From Toxonevra muliebris (taxonomy: Eukaryota; Arthropoda; Insecta; Diptera; Pallopteridae): DNA of 64,000 nucleotides. The stretch is from NCBI GenBank assembly GCA_963691655.1, contig OY829328.1, positions 31,577,890-31,641,889 on the forward strand, read 5' to 3'. The notes beneath the pieces are model-generated. The model did no database searches. It saw only the letters and a list, made by a program, of their open reading frames with translations, and was not told where the DNA came from. Of the stretch, positions 61,474-64,000 are shown one piece after another. Each line of letters begins with the position of its first letter. Position 1 is the stretch's first letter. A program made the translations under genes and the position numbers.

Positions 61474-61609
61474 TATATTGTTACATGAAAAGTGGTTTGG
61501 CTATAATTCATGGAATCATGTCTGGAGTATATATGTGCAGAACATGTATGCTTGTTTTTCGTAATAAAAAAAACGGTTCTTAAACCTCATCCCATGTCAT
61601 CAGTATATG
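61474..61609. other. Short spacer between two DNA elements
   Basis: AT-rich brp intron sequence with nothing recognised. Confidence 0.4.
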
Positions 61610-62517
61610 GCACAGGGCAAGGCCGTATTTAGGGGGGGGGGGGGGAGGTTTTGGGGGTTCTGCCCTCCCCCCCTCCCCCCCCCGGAAATGTGGAAACTTT
61701 ATTCTAATTTTTTATTGCCAATGAATGGAAAAAAAGTCAAAACAAAATCTATTTAACGATATTTTTTACTTCCATCGGTTTTTTTTTCTAAAAAGTCGGA
61801 TATAAAAAATAAATTTGAAATCTTAATTACACTATGCGATCAAATCCGATTTGTTTTCTTCGACATGAAGTTGGACTACGGATTCAAAAAGAGAAGGTGA
61901 TACTGAGCACTCCTGCATTCATAGTTTTTCTGGGTCAGTAACTGTTTTTGATTTAAGGTTTCGTCCTGAATCAATTTGGAAAGTTTAAAAATTAATAAAA
62001 ATAGAAAAAATTATCGGATCCTTGTAAAATAAGACTTGCTTGACCTCAGATTCGTGTTCAACGTGGAAAATTCTTTCGTACAAACTCCATCTTATTAGCA
62101 AAACCCATCTTAAAATTAATTTTATGACGCATTATTGCTCAGAGCACCACGACCTCTTTCAATGCTGTGACTTCACGAATTTAGGGAATATAAGCCAACC
62201 TCATCCGGGTTCCTTATCATTGATAATGGCTCAAATTCCCAATGATGATCATTTGAAAAAAATGAGCCTCTACTATTTTTGGTAATTTTTTTGAGGTTGG
62301 GTACATCATCAGAAGTGGGAAGTCAATGAGGTAATGAAATTATGTCCCTCACGATAAAAAAAATGCACTAGAATGCACATTGAATAATATTTATTTGAAA
62401 AAATTTAATTTGATTATTCTGGGAATTTTTTGTCACTTTTGGCCATTTTTTTGAGATTAAGATTAAAAAAAATTGGAAAAATTTTTCCTAAAATTTTAAT
62501 ACGGCCCTGCCACAGGC
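61610..62517. mobile_element. hAT-like element with G-run/C-run left end
   Basis: Ends CAAGGCCGTATTTA (61618-61631) and TTAATACGGCCCTG (62496-62509) are inverted with two mismatches; CAGGGCCG-type ends are common in hAT elements. The flanks GCACAGGG and CCACAGGC match in six of eight positions, consistent with an aged 8-bp duplication. A G run (61633-61646) and C runs (about 61664-61682) follow the left end. The interior has a short open frame (62040-62285) that I do not recognise and that lacks any hAT dimerisation signature, so the copy is probably non-autonomous. Confidence 0.65.
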
Positions 62518-62629
62518 ACAGTCTTATCACACCAAATCAGTTTTTCTAAAGAACAAATTTCGTTTCAACTAATTAACAATATACTAATTACCAATTATGA
62601 TAGTCCACTTTTTTATTGGTCGATAGAAT

Positions 62630-62842
62630 GACCATCGCGGCGTAAAAGGTAATGTGCTGAATGGTCGGGTTCGATGTTCGGCACAATTAAAAATCAAAAA
62701 TAGAAAAAAAAACAGAAATTTCTATTCGGCACTACCTCTTGCATGGCAAGTGAAAACATCTAAGAATAAAAATTACCTAAGAAAAGCTTTTCAGTTCGCT
62801 GTTCGGATTCCGTATAAAACTGTAGGCCTCTTCCATTTTGTA
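62630..62842 (+). mobile_element. tRNA-derived SINE-like copy 2
   Basis: The head CGCGGCGTAAAAGGTAATGT and B-box-like GGGTTCGATGTTCGG (about 62667-62681) resemble a tRNA promoter. The body shares AAGAAAAGCTTTTCAGT and CGTATAAAACTGTAGGCC with the copy at 42508-42675. The part between is longer here. The open frame 62654-62851 spans the repeat and is not a gene. Confidence 0.55.
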
Positions 62843-64000
62843 CAAATATAACTCGCACAGCATGAATGAATGCGAAAAGCTCACCCTAGGCCCTTCATGG
62901 GATATTGTGCCATAAAAATAAGACTAGAATTTTAATGCAACCAGTTGCCAGCTGTTCCTTCATACTCGTATACTTTACTTTTTTGCATTGATACTTTGAA
63001 TTCACAGTGACTTCGTTACCTCTTTATTTTTCGTTTATTATAGTCAACTTCTAATACCAAAAAACTATTTGCCTTGCCAACTTGGAATATTTAGTTGCAA
63101 CCTGTGATTGCTATCGTGCTTAATTGCCCCATCACCCCAAGCCTGTCCATTTGATTTTCTCAAGAGGGGTGTTTTGGATTACAAATATTTAAGAAATATA
63201 TACAGAATGTTAAAAATTTGCTCACACTCGTAAATAAAGGGTTTTAAATGTTTTTTTTTTTTAAGCCAAGGTGAGCCCAGAATTAAATCAAAACTGATGC
63301 TTTATATTCATATTTGCTTTCACTTTGATATTTTTTATTTTATAAAAATATCTATAAATGTACCATCTTTAGATATAGAAGTTTTGACAGGAGGTGAACA
63401 TATTTTTAGCATTGATATTTAGACTAAAATTGTCAATTTAAAAAATAAATATATAAAGGTTTTTTGAAAACCTTAAAAATTTATGTATATATAAATACAC
63501 AACTTTTTAATTTTTTTAAAAAACATTTATATATTTTTTAAGTTTTTAGAGAATCATCATGGCTTGCTCTTACGCTGTGTTTTAAAAATTCGTTGGAGTG
63601 TGACCAAATTTTGGACATACTGTAAATTTATATAAAAAATCGATTGAATTTCCAGTTCTATTCAAACTTTTTAGACTAAATTACATTAATAAACTGACCA
63701 CAATTTTTGTGTAGCAAATAATTACAAATAAAAATTAGTGTGAACATTAAGCTGTAAGAACTAGAATGATATTTATTTCATTTATAGCTAGTTAATTGTA
63801 ATTATTCAACGTTACGTTTAATTATTTTTAAGATATAATTTATTTAAAAATCATTCACAATAGAAATGTCGCACATTTCATATTTAAATATAAATATAGT
63901 ATGTATTCGCTTCATAAGTGCATAAATAGTTAAGATTTTGTAATGCCTTACATATTTACATCCCTTTTTAGTACCTACTAGTACACCACAAACAACACTA
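62843..64000. other. brp intron to the right edge
   Basis: AT-rich DNA without a supported exon. A weak acceptor-like CCCTTTTTAG at 63962-63971 lies 29 bases from the edge, but too little follows to judge it. Confidence 0.4.

Noticed and set aside
62040..62285. Possible hAT transposase fragment
   Set aside because: The 81-codon frame has no motif I can tie to hAT proteins; kept only as unexplained content of the element.
63962..64000. Possible next brp exon starting after CCCTTTTTAG
   Set aside because: Only 29 bases remain, and the phase-0 reading does not look like the coiled coil that should follow; the edge prevents a decision.
1..64000. CRISPR arrays, bacterial operons, rRNA genes
   Set aside because: None seen; base composition, introns and gene content are those of an insect nuclear genome.

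Overview
The window is AT-rich, intron-rich eukaryotic nuclear DNA from a higher fly. The decoded proteins match dipteran Wnt2 and Bruchpilot closely. The repeat content (Minos-like and hAT-like DNA elements, jockey-type LINE relics, short tRNA-derived SINE-like copies, many TACA/TATG microsatellites) fits a tephritid fruit fly such as Bactrocera, Zeugodacus or Ceratitis. The tephritid assignment is an inference from character, not a database match.

Layout. At 1-214 (minus) a Tc1/mariner-superfamily transposase enters from the left edge. From 215 to about 11.6 kb there is AT-rich intergenic DNA with two decayed non-LTR retrotransposon fragments (about 6815-7665 plus; 10812-11115 minus). Wnt2 lies at 11650-12940 (plus) in four exons and is complete at 361 residues. 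From about 14.3 kb a GAGA tract, a GC-rich patch and a TATA/Inr pair form a candidate promoter for the next gene.

From 24301 to beyond the right edge is bruchpilot (brp, plus strand), the ELKS/CAST active-zone scaffold. Nine joined exons give the N-terminal 602 residues: an Arg/Ser-rich head followed by a long coiled coil. The C-terminal half lies outside the window. Three further in-frame pieces look like alternative exons: a 48-nt exon at 39842-39889, a 1560-nt low-complexity exon at 51490-53049, and a 33-nt exon at 59599-59631.

The brp introns carry most of the mobile DNA: a split hairpin element (27640-28725), a nest of inverted-repeat elements plus a LINE relic (32369-34556), a Tc1 relic (38.9-39.25 kb), an hAT MITE with a perfect 8-bp target duplication (46992-47166), a Minos-like element with retained intron (59825-61473), an hAT-like element with long G and C runs (61618-62509), and two SINE-like copies.

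How the genes relate. Wnt2 is a secreted signal and brp a presynaptic scaffold. They share orientation and neighbourhood, as I recall for Drosophila, but no joint function is implied. The least described feature is the 520-codon Gln/His/Gly/Ser-rich brp exon: its phase is 0 at both ends, so it can be an alternative start or an in-frame insert.
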